Shown here: positions 12,811 through 20,553 of the stretch, piece after piece
How positions within the stretch are numbered: position 1 is the stretch's first letter
How the letters are laid out: every line of letters begins with the position of its first letter
Origin: Corynebacterium yonathiae
GTDB lineage: Bacteria; Actinomycetota; Actinomycetes; Mycobacteriales; Mycobacteriaceae
Assembly (NCBI RefSeq): GCF_027570195.1
Contig: NZ_JAKMUZ010000024.1
Coordinates: 1-35,144 of the forward strand
DNA: 35,144 nt
Direction: 5' to 3'
Translations under genes and position numbers: made by a program
The notes under the pieces: model-generated
Told to the model about the DNA's origin: nothing
Database searches by the model: none
Seen by the model: the letters and a program-made list of their open reading frames with translations, nothing else

Positions 12811-13521
12811 AGACCCGCAGCTGGCAAATCCACCTACATACGAGAACACCGCAAACCCGGCGACATCACCATCGACTACGACGAACTCGCCAACACACTC
12901 GCAGGACTAGAACCCGCAAACCACGAGCATGAAACGCACATCAAAAGCGTCACACAAAAAGCACGCCAAACAGCAATAGACACAGCCATCAACAAACACG
13001 ACGGCACATTCAACATCTGGATAATCCACTCCACACCAAGCACCAACCTGCTAACCAAATACCAAGAATCCGGCGCGGAAATAATCACCATCGACCCAGG
13101 CAAAGACATAGTCATGTCACGCTGCAAACAAGAGCGCCCCAAACACATGCTCAAAATCGCAGCCGCCTGGTACGACAAGAAAACCAAAACACCCAAAACA
13201 ACAACAGAGCGCGGATACGGCACACAACACCAAAAACAACGCCGAATACTCCTCGCACGCCACAAAGACGGCACACCATGCCCAGAATGCGGCAAACCAA
13301 TGTACAAAACCGCAGCCAAAAACTTCGACAACGCAGCACTCGAAGCCGACCACGGACCAGGCAGCGCGCTGAAATACGCGGAGAACAAGCAGACCACCAA
13401 AGCCACCAGACTCCTCCACCGCACCTGCAACCGCTCAGGCGGAGCATGGGACCGCCCACGACCCACCCACACGGGGGCAAAAATTGACAAACCAAACGGA
13501 AACGGATTCATCTGGGCGTGA
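12780..13521 (+). pseudogene. P-loop ATPase/kinase-HNH fusion, interrupted in the Walker A motif (broken or recoded)
   Basis: ATG 12780 follows AAAGGAG at ideal spacing and encodes MTIHIVTGPP, then TAG at 12810-12812. In the +1 frame the sequence continues AAGKSTYIREHRKPGD and stays open to 13521 with no usable start codon before 13114. Removing seven nucleotides (12810-12816) gives TGPPAAGKST, a canonical Walker A, and a 244-residue protein. Its N-terminal half is a P-loop kinase/AAA-like domain. Its C-terminal half is HNH: CPECG zinc knuckle, LEADHGPGS and LLHRTCNRSGG. HNH proteins beside terminase genes can assist packaging. It is either a frameshifted pseudogene, with the downstream 136-residue HNH part from ATG 13114 possibly still made, or a short translational hop from CCT to CCC. 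Confidence 0.75.
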
Positions 13522-13535
13522 AAAAATAAAACGAT

Positions 13536-13650
13536 GGGGGCCACCAAGAATCTTAGGCCCCTTCCCTTTCTGACTCCCCCTTTGGCCCCGCTCAGTCAGA
13601 AGATCTCTCTCCGCACTGAAATTTCGTGATTTTTGGGGCCTGTATGGCCC
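13536..13650. other. Inverted-repeat cluster before terminase; candidate cos/packaging region
   Basis: Four GGGGCC-type hexamers occur in 105 bp: GGGGCC at 13537-13542 and 13635-13640, and its reverse complement at 13556-13561 and 13584-13589. The first pair forms a hairpin with possible terminator function. TTCTGACT (13568-13575) pairs perfectly with AGTCAGAA (13594-13601). GGGCC (13636-13640) pairs with GGCCC (13646-13650). The region lies between the HNH gene and small terminase, where cohesive-end sites usually are. No overhang can be read from sequence, so cos is inference. Confidence 0.35.
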
Positions 13651-13681
13651 TCTGACGGCCTGTTAGGAGGTTGCCTAGGCT

Positions 13682-14005
13682 ATGACCCTTGACGAGTTAG
13701 AGGAAGGTTTAGCGGACGGTAGGGAGCTGAATGAGTTTGACGCTCGTGCTGTGAAGATTGTGGCGCAGTTGATTGGGCGTGTTCGTGAAGCTCGCATGAT
13801 TATCGCCGAGGAAGGGCCTGTTGCGGCGAAGGAGTCGGGGGAGCCGATTGAGCATCCAGCAGTGAAGGTGGAGCGTATGGCTTCGGCGGAGATTCGTGGC
13901 TGGATTAAGGAGCGCCCGGACTTGTTTGGTCAGCGTTCTCATGCTTCGAAGGAGGATTCTGGACCGAAGGGCGATAAGTTCGGCGGTTTCAAGCTGGTGA
14001 ATTAG
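13682..14005 (+). CDS. Terminase small subunit (107 aa)
   Basis: Position immediately before the large terminase and size support this call. The sequence has an N-terminal helix (LDELEEGLADGRELNEFDAR), a central helix (VKIVAQLIGRVREARMIIAEEG) and EHPAVKVERMASAEIRGWIKE (about 58-78), the kind of conserved helical segment seen in P27-like small terminases. It would recognise the packaging site and hand DNA to the large subunit. Start ATG with TTAGGAGG upstream. G/T-rich codon style begins here and continues through the late region. Confidence 0.75.
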   Translation: MTLDELEEGLADGRELNEFDARAVKIVAQLIGRVREARMIIAEEGPVAAKESGEPIEHPAVKVERMASAEIRGWIKERPDLFGQRSHASKEDSGPKGDKFGGFKLVN

Positions 14006-14021
14006 ATGTTGGAGGTGTCTG

Positions 14022-15575
14022 ATGGGTAAGCCTGATTGGTTGATTGGGTGTCAGACGCCTACTCATCAGAATGTTCCTACTGGCGATGCTGAATTTGCGG
14101 AGCGTGCCTGCGAGTTTGTCCGCTGGGCAGGTCTTGACTTGTACCCGTGGCAGGAGGACCTGCTGCGGGATACGCTGCTGCAGACTGATGAGGGCATGTG
14201 GTCCTCACGTGAAGTGGTTACCGCACTAGCTCGCCAGAACGGTAAGGGAACTTACCTTGTAGCCCTGGAGCTGGTGGCTATCTACTTGTGTGGTGCGGAG
14301 CGCATCATGCACTCGGCGCACTTCTTGGATACTGCCATGGATGCGCGTGACCGCCTGTGGGATGTTATTGAAGCTAACCCTGCTCTTATGGAGTGGTGGG
14401 AGGATGAGCATCCGGGCGAGTTCCCGAAGCCGGTGCTTGGTAATGGCAAGGATGCTATTAAGTTTCCGAATAAGGCGAAGATTTATTACCGCACGCGCAC
14501 TAAGAAAACTGGTCGTGGTTTGTCGTTTGACTGGTTGATTTTTGATGAGTGTTTTGACCTCCCTAATGAGGTTTATGCGGCGATGAATAACACGACGAAG
14601 GCGCGGCCTAATGCGCAGAAGGTGTTTATTTCGTCGCCGGTGAATATTCGTGAGCATTTTCATGGTGCGATTTTCTCTGCGAAGCGTTGGGCTGCGTTGG
14701 ATGGTGCTGACGGCATGCTTTTTAAGGAGTGGTGCCGTGAGGAGGATGATGACCCGTTTGATGAGGCGACGTGGGTTAAGGCTAATCCGTCGTTGGTGAA
14801 TGAGCCGCGTCCTGGTGTGCAGTTGGATGAGGTTCGTTCTGAGGCTGCGTCGGCTCGTGGCTCGGAGGCACTGTTGGAGCCTTTCTTGGTGGAAACACTG
14901 GGGCAGGGCGAGTGGGTGCCTCGTGATGGTGATGTGGTTGATGACTTTGTTCCGGTTATTGATTTTGAGGCGTGGTCGTCTGCGTCTGCGTTGATGCCGT
15001 CTGCGTTGGGGGAGTCTTGCCTTGCTGTGGATGTAACACCTGATGGTGAGTCTGTTGGTGTGGTGTCTGCGGCGCAGTGGGGGGAGAAGGTTTATTTGTC
15101 TTTGGCTCCGTATGAGGAGTTTGACCGTGCCCTGGTTGTGGACAAGGTTGGTGCGACGGTGAAGTTGAATGACCCGTCTGCGGTGGTGCTGGACCCTTCT
15201 GGGCAGTGTTCTACGTTGGTGGAGCCTTTGCGGGGGATTGGGGTGGCCCCGGAGACGTTGAGCGGCTCGCAGGTTTCGAAGGCGTATGAGTTGTTTCTTC
15301 GCATGTGGGCGGAGAAGCGTATTGCGCATGATGGTTCGCAGCGTTGGTTGGATGCGTTGGGGGTTGCTGAGGAGCGTTCTAAGAATGGGCGTTATCGCAG
15401 TCTTGACCGTTATTCCGGTGATGTGACTGTTCTTGTGGCCGCGTCGCTTGCGGTGTGGGGGTTGCAGGAATTTGGTGTTGGTGATGTCGAGGTTGATGTT
15501 AAGCGCACCCGTCATTACGTGAGTGCGGCGCGTGCTGTGAAGAGGCAGCGTCGTGTGTCTGAGATGAGTTTCTAA
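14022..15575 (+). CDS. Terminase large subunit
   Basis: DNA-packaging motor with ATPase and nuclease domains, 517 residues. Residues 43-52 (WQEDLLRDTL) are the usual Q-motif-like lead-in. ARQNGKGTYLVALEL (70-84) is the terminase Walker A variant, and WLIFDECFD (about 170-180) is Walker B with the catalytic Glu. The nuclease half begins near residue 320 with LAVDVTPDGESVGVVSAA (Asp ligand), and VVLDPSGQCSTL follows. ATG behind GGAGGTGTCTG. It is followed directly by the portal gene. A long opposite-strand ORF over this gene is a codon shadow. Confidence 0.95.
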   Translation: MGKPDWLIGCQTPTHQNVPTGDAEFAERACEFVRWAGLDLYPWQEDLLRDTLLQTDEGMWSSREVVTALARQNGKGTYLVALELVAIYLCGAERIMHSAHFLDTAMDARDRLWDVIEANPALMEWWEDEHPGEFPKPVLGNGKDAIKFPNKAKIYYRTRTKKTGRGLSFDWLIFDECFDLPNEVYAAMNNTTKARPNAQKVFISSPVNIREHFHGAIFSAKRWAALDGADGMLFKEWCREEDDDPFDEATWVKANPSLVNEPRPGVQLDEVRSEAASARGSEALLEPFLVETLGQGEWVPRDGDVVDDFVPVIDFEAWSSASALMPSALGESCLAVDVTPDGESVGVVSAAQWGEKVYLSLAPYEEFDRALVVDKVGATVKLNDPSAVVLDPSGQCSTLVEPLRGIGVAPETLSGSQVSKAYELFLRMWAEKRIAHDGSQRWLDALGVAEERSKNGRYRSLDRYSGDVTVLVAASLAVWGLQEFGVGDVEVDVKRTRHYVSAARAVKRQRRVSEMSF

Positions 15576-15588
15576 GGAGGTGGCCGGC

Positions 15589-16926
15589 ATGTCTGGTTTG
15601 AATGTGCGTGAGGTTGGCCATGCGCGGGCCACCCGTAACTTTGCGCTTGCGGAGGATAATTGGGAGCTTCGGTTCCCTCATTCCGCTAAGGTGTTTGCGA
15701 AGATGGGGCGTGAGGATGCGCAGGTTACGTCGGTGCTTCGTGCGGTGACGTTGCCGATTCGTCGTGCTACGTGGTTTGTGGACCCGAATGGTGCGCCGGA
15801 TGAGATTGTTGCCGCTGTGTGTGAGGACCTGCGGCTGCGTGCTAAGGGTGAGGACCCTAATAAGCCGTTTGCGCCTCGTACTGGCCGTGTGTCGTGGGAG
15901 AAGCACCTGGAGCAGGCGTTGAAGGCTTTGCAGTTTGGGCACATGTTCTTTGAGCAGGTGTATGAGCCTGGCTTGGATGGGCGTGAGCATTTGGTGAAGC
16001 TGGCTCCTAGGTGGCCGGGCACGATTGACCAAATCAACGTGGATGATGATGGTGGCCTGTCGTCGATTCGGCAGACCCCGCTGGCTTCCCGTTCCCGTGT
16101 GGATGATGCGCGAACTATTCCTGTTGACAGGCTTGTGGCTTATGTCTTTGATGATGAAGGGTCGCAGTGGCTTGGTAAGTCGGTGCTGCGCCCGGCTTAT
16201 AAGCATTGGAAGCTTAGGGATTCTTTGCTGCGGCTGGAGTTAAACACCCTGGACCGTAATGGTATGGGTGTGCCTGTGTATACGGGTTCGGATGTGGCTG
16301 CTGACCCGGATAAGGACCTTGAGGATGGTCAGTCCATTGTTGAGGGTTTTCGTTCTGGTGTGCATTCTGGTGCGTCGATTCCGACCGGTGCGAAGTTGCA
16401 GTTGTTGGGTACGTCTGGGCAGCTTGTTAGTCCGCGTGAGGCGATTAATTACCACGATTCGATGATTGCTAAGAGCGTGTTGGCCCACTTCCTAAACCTT
16501 GAAGGTAAGGGCGGCTCTTACGCTTTGGCTGAGACCCAGTCTGACCTGTTTATTCAGTCCCTACAGACCACGGCGGAGTGGTTAGCAGATATTGCTACCC
16601 AGCACGTGGTGGAGGACCTGGTGCGTGTGGCATTCCCAGAACACACTGGCCTGGTGCCGCGGGTGACGTTCGACCCGATTGCCTCTAAGAAGGAAATCAG
16701 CGCCGCGGACCTTGCTGGTTTGAAGAATGCCGGGTTGATTCTTGGCGATAAGGACCTGGAGGAGGACCTGCGTCGCCGGTACACGCTGCCGCCGAAGCAG
16801 AAATTGACCGACGCGCTGGAGTCCAAGAAGCAGCGTCAACAGCTTGAAGAGCAGATGGGTGTCACGCTGAGTTCTCAGGACGAGATACCTACCGACGTTA
16901 AACCCGTTGAAGAACCTAAGGAGTGA
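15589..16926 (+). CDS. Portal protein (DUF935-like)
   Basis: Dodecameric head-neck channel. The ATG at 15589 is eight to nine bases after AAGGAGG; the in-frame GTG at 15580 is too close to that site. Signature regions: DAQVTSVLRAVTLPIRRATW (about 46-65), typical of DUF935-type portals, FGHMFFEQVYEPG (about 116-128), and a long alpha-rich crown (SVLRPAYKHWKLRDSLLRLE). 445 residues is typical. The C-terminal acidic tail (LEEQMGVTLSS onwards) is flexible. The next gene starts within or just after its stop, implying coupled translation. Confidence 0.9.
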   Translation: MSGLNVREVGHARATRNFALAEDNWELRFPHSAKVFAKMGREDAQVTSVLRAVTLPIRRATWFVDPNGAPDEIVAAVCEDLRLRAKGEDPNKPFAPRTGRVSWEKHLEQALKALQFGHMFFEQVYEPGLDGREHLVKLAPRWPGTIDQINVDDDGGLSSIRQTPLASRSRVDDARTIPVDRLVAYVFDDEGSQWLGKSVLRPAYKHWKLRDSLLRLELNTLDRNGMGVPVYTGSDVAADPDKDLEDGQSIVEGFRSGVHSGASIPTGAKLQLLGTSGQLVSPREAINYHDSMIAKSVLAHFLNLEGKGGSYALAETQSDLFIQSLQTTAEWLADIATQHVVEDLVRVAFPEHTGLVPRVTFDPIASKKEISAADLAGLKNAGLILGDKDLEEDLRRRYTLPPKQKLTDALESKKQRQQLEEQMGVTLSSQDEIPTDVKPVEEPKE

Positions 16927-16931
16927 ATCCG

Positions 16932-18371
16932 TTGAACGAGATTCTTATTTATGGCGATATTGGGTTTGAGGTTCAGGCTAAAGACATTGTGGCGCAGCTG
17001 AATGAGTGCGAAGGCCCGATTAATGTTCGTGTCGATTCGTTTGGCGGCGATGTTTACGCAGGAATCTCGATTCTTAATGCGCTACGTCGTTACCCCGATG
17101 TGGTGACGGTGTATGTGGACGGTATGGCCGCATCCGCGGCGTCGTTCATCGCTGTTGGTGGCGCGGACCGTCTTATCATGTCGCCTAACTCGAGCCTGCT
17201 TATTCATGGTGCGTGGTCACAGGGCATGGGCAATTCGGAGGAGATGGCGCAGCTTGCCTCCGACCTGAATCAGATTACAGATAACCTCGCCACCATTTAT
17301 GCCGAGAAGACGGGGCAGGAGCCTGCGTATTGGCGTGAGCTTATGAAGAAGGACACTACTTTTACCGCTGAGCAGGCTGTTGAGGCTGGGCTGGCGGACG
17401 CTGTCGCCGAGTTTGAAAAGTCAGCTAAGGCTGAGAAGCGTCACGCTGTGATGGCGTCGGGCCGGTCTAGGTTCGCTAAACATGCGGGAGGTCGTGGTGT
17501 TCCTGATATTGAAACCCGGGCTGCGGCTCCGCCGCTGTCTGTCACCCGGTCGGAATCGGGGGACAACACAACTATGCCCAGTGATGGGCAGGAAGGAGAT
17601 GCTATGAGCATCAAGAATCTCGCCCAAGAATTGGGCGTGCATCCGGATGTGCTTCGTGAGAAGCTGTCCGGCTTTTTTAATGAGGAGGTCACCGTGACCG
17701 CCACTGTTGACCTGACCTACCCGGAAGGCACTACTGTTGTGCCAACTGGTGAAGTGCAGGTGGCTCCAAACGAGGACGTCCCGGCTGGTGTCACGTTCGA
17801 ACTGTCCAATACCCCAGAGGGTTGGACTGGTGAGATTGCCGAGGACACTGGTGCCCTTAAGGTGACTGCGCCGGCCAATGTTGAACCTGATACTGAGGTT
17901 CAGTTCACTGTTGCTGTTAACGGTGGTTCTGGTGAGCCGGTAGAGCTGACCGTTCCTGTCACGGTGAAGGCCGCGGCTAACACTGAGGAAGAAACCACCC
18001 AGGAGACCGCCCCGGAAACTTCCGCACCAGCGGAGGACACCATCACCCTGGATGCTGAAACCTACGCTGAGCTGAAGGCCGCTGCACAGCACGGCTGGAA
18101 GGCCATGGAACAGCAGAAGGAAGCAAGCCTCGTAGCCGAGGTGGATGGCTGGATTAAGGAAGGCCGCATCTCCGCCGCACGCCGCACTAAGGCCATTGCG
18201 GCGATGAAGCGTGACGCTGAGGCCGCTCGTGACATCTACGGTTCTAACCCTGCTGGCACTATCCCGCGTGCGGAGATTGGCTACGGCAAGGACACGGAGC
18301 CGGATGAGGCTAAGACCGTGCGTGCGAAGGCCGACAAGGTTGGCTTCCTGACCCGTAAGAATTTTCACTAA
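16932..18371 (+). CDS. ClpP-type head maturation protease with scaffold extension
   Basis: Prohead serine protease. ILIYGDIGFE opens the fold; SFGGDVYAG is the oxyanion Gly loop; GMAASAASF places the nucleophile Ser near residue 68; LLIHGAW gives His near residue 92; and a helix with LNQITDNLATIY supplies the remaining conserved region. Residues beyond about 200 are not protease: linker, a YPDG/Ig-like beta domain (about 253-348), an acidic linker and a coiled C-terminus typical of scaffolds. TTG at 16932 fits AAGGAG spacing better than GTG at 16923, which overlaps it. An internal strong start at 17604 probably yields free scaffold. Confidence 0.88.
   Translation: MNEILIYGDIGFEVQAKDIVAQLNECEGPINVRVDSFGGDVYAGISILNALRRYPDVVTVYVDGMAASAASFIAVGGADRLIMSPNSSLLIHGAWSQGMGNSEEMAQLASDLNQITDNLATIYAEKTGQEPAYWRELMKKDTTFTAEQAVEAGLADAVAEFEKSAKAEKRHAVMASGRSRFAKHAGGRGVPDIETRAAAPPLSVTRSESGDNTTMPSDGQEGDAMSIKNLAQELGVHPDVLREKLSGFFNEEVTVTATVDLTYPEGTTVVPTGEVQVAPNEDVPAGVTFELSNTPEGWTGEIAEDTGALKVTAPANVEPDTEVQFTVAVNGGSGEPVELTVPVTVKAAANTEEETTQETAPETSAPAEDTITLDAETYAELKAAAQHGWKAMEQQKEASLVAEVDGWIKEGRISAARRTKAIAAMKRDAEAARDIYGSNPAGTIPRAEIGYGKDTEPDEAKTVRAKADKVGFLTRKNFH
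17604..18371 (+). CDS. Nested in-frame scaffold protein (255 aa)
   Basis: Inside the protease gene, GGAAGGAGATGCT precedes an in-frame ATG at 17604 (MSIKNLAQELGVHPDVLREK). This separates the protease domain from the scaffold-like part and parallels lambda C/Nu3, where the scaffold is translated from an internal start. The product has an HTH-like N-terminus, an Ig-like beta domain with TYPEGTTVVP (about residues 36-45), a Thr/Glu/Pro linker and a helical C-terminus (TYAELKAAAQHGWKAMEQQK). It would template capsid assembly and be cleaved by the protease. Expression is inferred from the ribosome site. Confidence 0.6.
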   Translation: MSIKNLAQELGVHPDVLREKLSGFFNEEVTVTATVDLTYPEGTTVVPTGEVQVAPNEDVPAGVTFELSNTPEGWTGEIAEDTGALKVTAPANVEPDTEVQFTVAVNGGSGEPVELTVPVTVKAAANTEEETTQETAPETSAPAEDTITLDAETYAELKAAAQHGWKAMEQQKEASLVAEVDGWIKEGRISAARRTKAIAAMKRDAEAARDIYGSNPAGTIPRAEIGYGKDTEPDEAKTVRAKADKVGFLTRKNFH

Positions 18372-18383
18372 GGAGAAGAAGTA

Positions 18384-18800
18384 ATGTCGAATCCTACTTT
18401 CCGTTCCGGCCCGATTAGCTACAAGGCCGAAGAAGATGTCACTAAGTTCCGCCTCGTACAGGTAGGCGAGAACGGCGTTAAGCATGCTGCGGCTGCTGGC
18501 CCCGTATTTGGTGCCGTCACTGAGAATGCCAATGCCCCTAAGGATGAGCAGGCGGAAAACACCCTGGCGCTCGGCGCGCCGGGAATCGTTGCCGTGCATA
18601 TCGGCCCTGCCACCGTGCCGCTCGAGGTTGATGGTGCCGCTGCTGAGATTAAGCAGGGCGCTGCGGTGTATGCCGCCGCTGACGGCAAGGTATCCACCTC
18701 TGGCTCCCTGCTTGTAGGTGTCGCCGCCCGCAATGGCGACGGTAAGACCGTGCGTACCACCCTCGTGACCCCTGTTATTGCTCCGGCATCTGCGGGCTAA
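18384..18800 (+). CDS. Capsid decoration-like protein (138 aa)
   Basis: The gene lies between protease/scaffold and major capsid, the usual place of head decoration or DUF2190-type proteins. The product is Ala/Gly/Val-rich beta structure with repeats of the type GPVFGAVTENA, GAPGIVAVHIGPATVPLEVD and QGAAVYAAADGKVS, consistent with a small beta-barrel that binds capsid three-fold axes. ATG behind AAGGAGAAGA. The family assignment rests on context and composition. Confidence 0.7.
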   Translation: MSNPTFRSGPISYKAEEDVTKFRLVQVGENGVKHAAAAGPVFGAVTENANAPKDEQAENTLALGAPGIVAVHIGPATVPLEVDGAAAEIKQGAAVYAAADGKVSTSGSLLVGVAARNGDGKTVRTTLVTPVIAPASAG

Positions 18801-18829
18801 CCCAACTTTTCTGAAAAGGAGAAATAAGA

Positions 18830-19777
18830 ATGAGTGAGCTTATTACTAGCGCCTACGATGGCCCGAAGCTGACCGTGTCCGAGATGATGGAGGACCCGAC
18901 CTTCATCCCTCAGCGTGTTGTTGATGGCCTGCAGGGCCAGTTCCTGGAGGACCTGTTCTTCCGCCAGGCTGAGGCGAATAAGGGTGTTGTGGCTTTCCGT
19001 GAGGCCGCAGCTGAGTATCTTGCTGATGATGCTGAGGAAATCGCCGAGTTTGGTGAGATTCCTGTTTCCGCCCCGGAGCTTGGCCCGCTGCGTGCTGCTT
19101 ACGGAATTAAGTCTGGTGAGGCTATCCGCATTTCCTACGAGATGCGCAACGAGAATAAGGTTGACCAGGTTAACCGCCACATTCAGGCGCTGGAAAAGAC
19201 CGTTATTCGTCACGGTATTAACGCGGTACTTGGTGTGTTTGAGTCCGCTAAGATTCCTGAGCTTCAGGCTTCCGCACCGTGGACCGGTGGCGACCCTGTC
19301 AAGGATGTTTTCGACGCTGTGGAGCTGGTCCAGTCCGCCCATGAGGGTGATGACCTGAACCGCCAGTTCGACTATGAGCCGAACACCATCCTGCTGCACC
19401 CGGCTTCTTACACGAAGCTGATTCGTAACGAGCAGATGCAGAAGTACTACATTGGTGCCGCTGCTCTGGATAACCCCATCTTCCTGAACCAGAATGGTGA
19501 TTCCATCTTTGGTGGACTGCGTGACACGGAGCTGTTCGGAACTCTGCGTGTGGCTACCTCCCGCCTGATTGAGCCGGGTAATGCCTACGTGTTCGAGGCT
19601 CAGGGTGTGGGCTTCAAGTCCGACACCATGCCGCTGACCGCAACTCCTCTGTACTCTGAGGGTGGTCAGTCTGAGCTTGGTGGCCCGACCATGTCCTGGC
19701 GTTCTGACCTGGTGCGTAAGCGCGCTATCGCGGTGGATAATCCGAAGGCTGTCGTTAAGCTGACCGGTATCGCCTAA
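18830..19777 (+). CDS. Major capsid protein (HK97 fold)
   Basis: 315-residue shell protein. Start behind AAAGGAG. Features: an N-terminal LTVSEMMEDPTFIPQRVVDGL arm, an A-domain-like FGEIPVSAPELGPLRAAYG, the long spine helix (VDQVNRHIQALEKTVIRHGI), PNTILLHPASYTKLI (the conserved P-domain strand typical of HK97-type capsids: Ixx.Pxxy..l) and the C-terminal GVGFKSDTMPLTATP and RKRAIAVDNPKAVVKL. No N-terminal delta domain is present, consistent with a separate scaffold from the upstream gene. The 3' end overlaps the next start by one base. Confidence 0.92.
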   Translation: MSELITSAYDGPKLTVSEMMEDPTFIPQRVVDGLQGQFLEDLFFRQAEANKGVVAFREAAAEYLADDAEEIAEFGEIPVSAPELGPLRAAYGIKSGEAIRISYEMRNENKVDQVNRHIQALEKTVIRHGINAVLGVFESAKIPELQASAPWTGGDPVKDVFDAVELVQSAHEGDDLNRQFDYEPNTILLHPASYTKLIRNEQMQKYYIGAAALDNPIFLNQNGDSIFGGLRDTELFGTLRVATSRLIEPGNAYVFEAQGVGFKSDTMPLTATPLYSEGGQSELGGPTMSWRSDLVRKRAIAVDNPKAVVKLTGIA

Positions 19778-20109
19778 TGGTTAAGGTCACGTTAGCGAAG
19801 CATTGGAGCCCGGAGGATAAGTTGTATTCTCCGGGCGCTGTCGTTGAGGTGGATGATGAAACGGCTCGGTGGTTGGACAGCTGCGGTGCTGTTTCTCATG
19901 CGCCTGATAAGGCTGAAAAGAAGCCAGCTGCACGTAAACCGGTAGAAAAACCCACCGTAGAGGACAAGCCTGTGGGCAAACCCGCTAAGGGTGATGTTCC
20001 TCGCCCGGCTAAGGCCGCATCTCTTGATGAGTGGCGGAAGTACGCGGAGGCGCAGGGCATTGTGACTAAGGGCTTGTCGAAGAAAGATATTATCGCCGCT
20101 ACTCAGTAG
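19777..20109 (+). CDS. Small head-region protein with Lys/Pro linker and HeH/Rho-N-like end (110 aa)
   Basis: The TAATG junction with the capsid gene indicates coupling. The N-terminal part (VTLAKHWSPEDKLYSPGAVV onwards) is a small beta domain, residues about 45-80 are Lys/Pro/Ala-rich linker, and the last 27 residues (SLDEWRKYAEAQGIVTKGLS then KKDIIAAT) match the HeH/SAP/Rho-N style helix-extended-helix often fused to such phage proteins. It may bind nucleic acid or bridge capsid and connector. Role is uncertain. Confidence 0.65.
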   Translation: MVKVTLAKHWSPEDKLYSPGAVVEVDDETARWLDSCGAVSHAPDKAEKKPAARKPVEKPTVEDKPVGKPAKGDVPRPAKAASLDEWRKYAEAQGIVTKGLSKKDIIAATQ

Positions 20110-20127
20110 CAGTTAGGGAGGTTAGCC

Positions 20128-20553
20128 GTGCTTGATATTGACGTAGAGTATGTGGCTGACCGCCTACCGCGTGAGCTGACCGAAGCGGAGAAACAGCGCC
20201 TTGAGGTTCTCATTGATGATTCAGTGGAGCTGATTGAGGTGGCGTTTCTTCGTGCTGGCCGTGACTTCCACGCGGAGCTGGAAACAGTCCCGTGGTTGGA
20301 GGCTGCGGCGCGGCGCGTGGTGCTCGAGATGGTGTCTGCTGCGACTTTGGTGGGCACTAATACTGGCATGCGGTCTATTTCGTCCACTACGGGTCCACAG
20401 TCGGATTCGGTGACGTTCTCTGATGTGGATTCCGTCTCTTGGGGCGGTGTTCGACTCACAGACGAGCTGCTGAAGCTTCTTGGCCTGTGGCATCGTGGTG
20501 CCCGTGGCAGGTTTCCTCGACCGCGGCGTTGGCCGGAGAGGTGGTCACCATGA
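20128..20553 (+). CDS. Head-tail connector (Gp15/Gp19/Gp42-like)
   Basis: Adaptor ring protein under the portal. GTG start behind AGGGAGG. The helical N-terminal half has VADRLPRELTEAEKQRLEVL and LIEVAFLRAGRDF, followed by AARRVVLEMVSAATL and the loop with STTGPQSDSVTFSD. This is the normal outline of the Gp19/Gp15/Gp42 connector family. Length of 141 residues fits. It overlaps the next gene by four bases. Confidence 0.75.
   Translation: MLDIDVEYVADRLPRELTEAEKQRLEVLIDDSVELIEVAFLRAGRDFHAELETVPWLEAAARRVVLEMVSAATLVGTNTGMRSISSTTGPQSDSVTFSDVDSVSWGGVRLTDELLKLLGLWHRGARGRFPRPRRWPERWSP

Noticed and set aside
12876..13547. 223-codon minus-strand frame opposite the P-loop/HNH gene
   Set aside because: Plus strand encodes recognisable P-loop and HNH domains over the same bases; the reverse frame is Cys/Trp/Val-rich nonsense typical of a shadow.
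14226..15632. 468-codon open frame on the minus strand opposite the large terminase
   Set aside because: Arises from the G/T-rich codon bias of the plus-strand gene; the product is a low-complexity Arg/His/Leu-rich sequence with no motif, and the plus-strand gene has clear terminase motifs.
17421..18599. 392-codon open frame on the minus strand opposite the protease/scaffold gene
   Set aside because: Shadow of a biased coding sequence; no ribosome site, no recognisable domain, spans a gene boundary of the real plus-strand genes.
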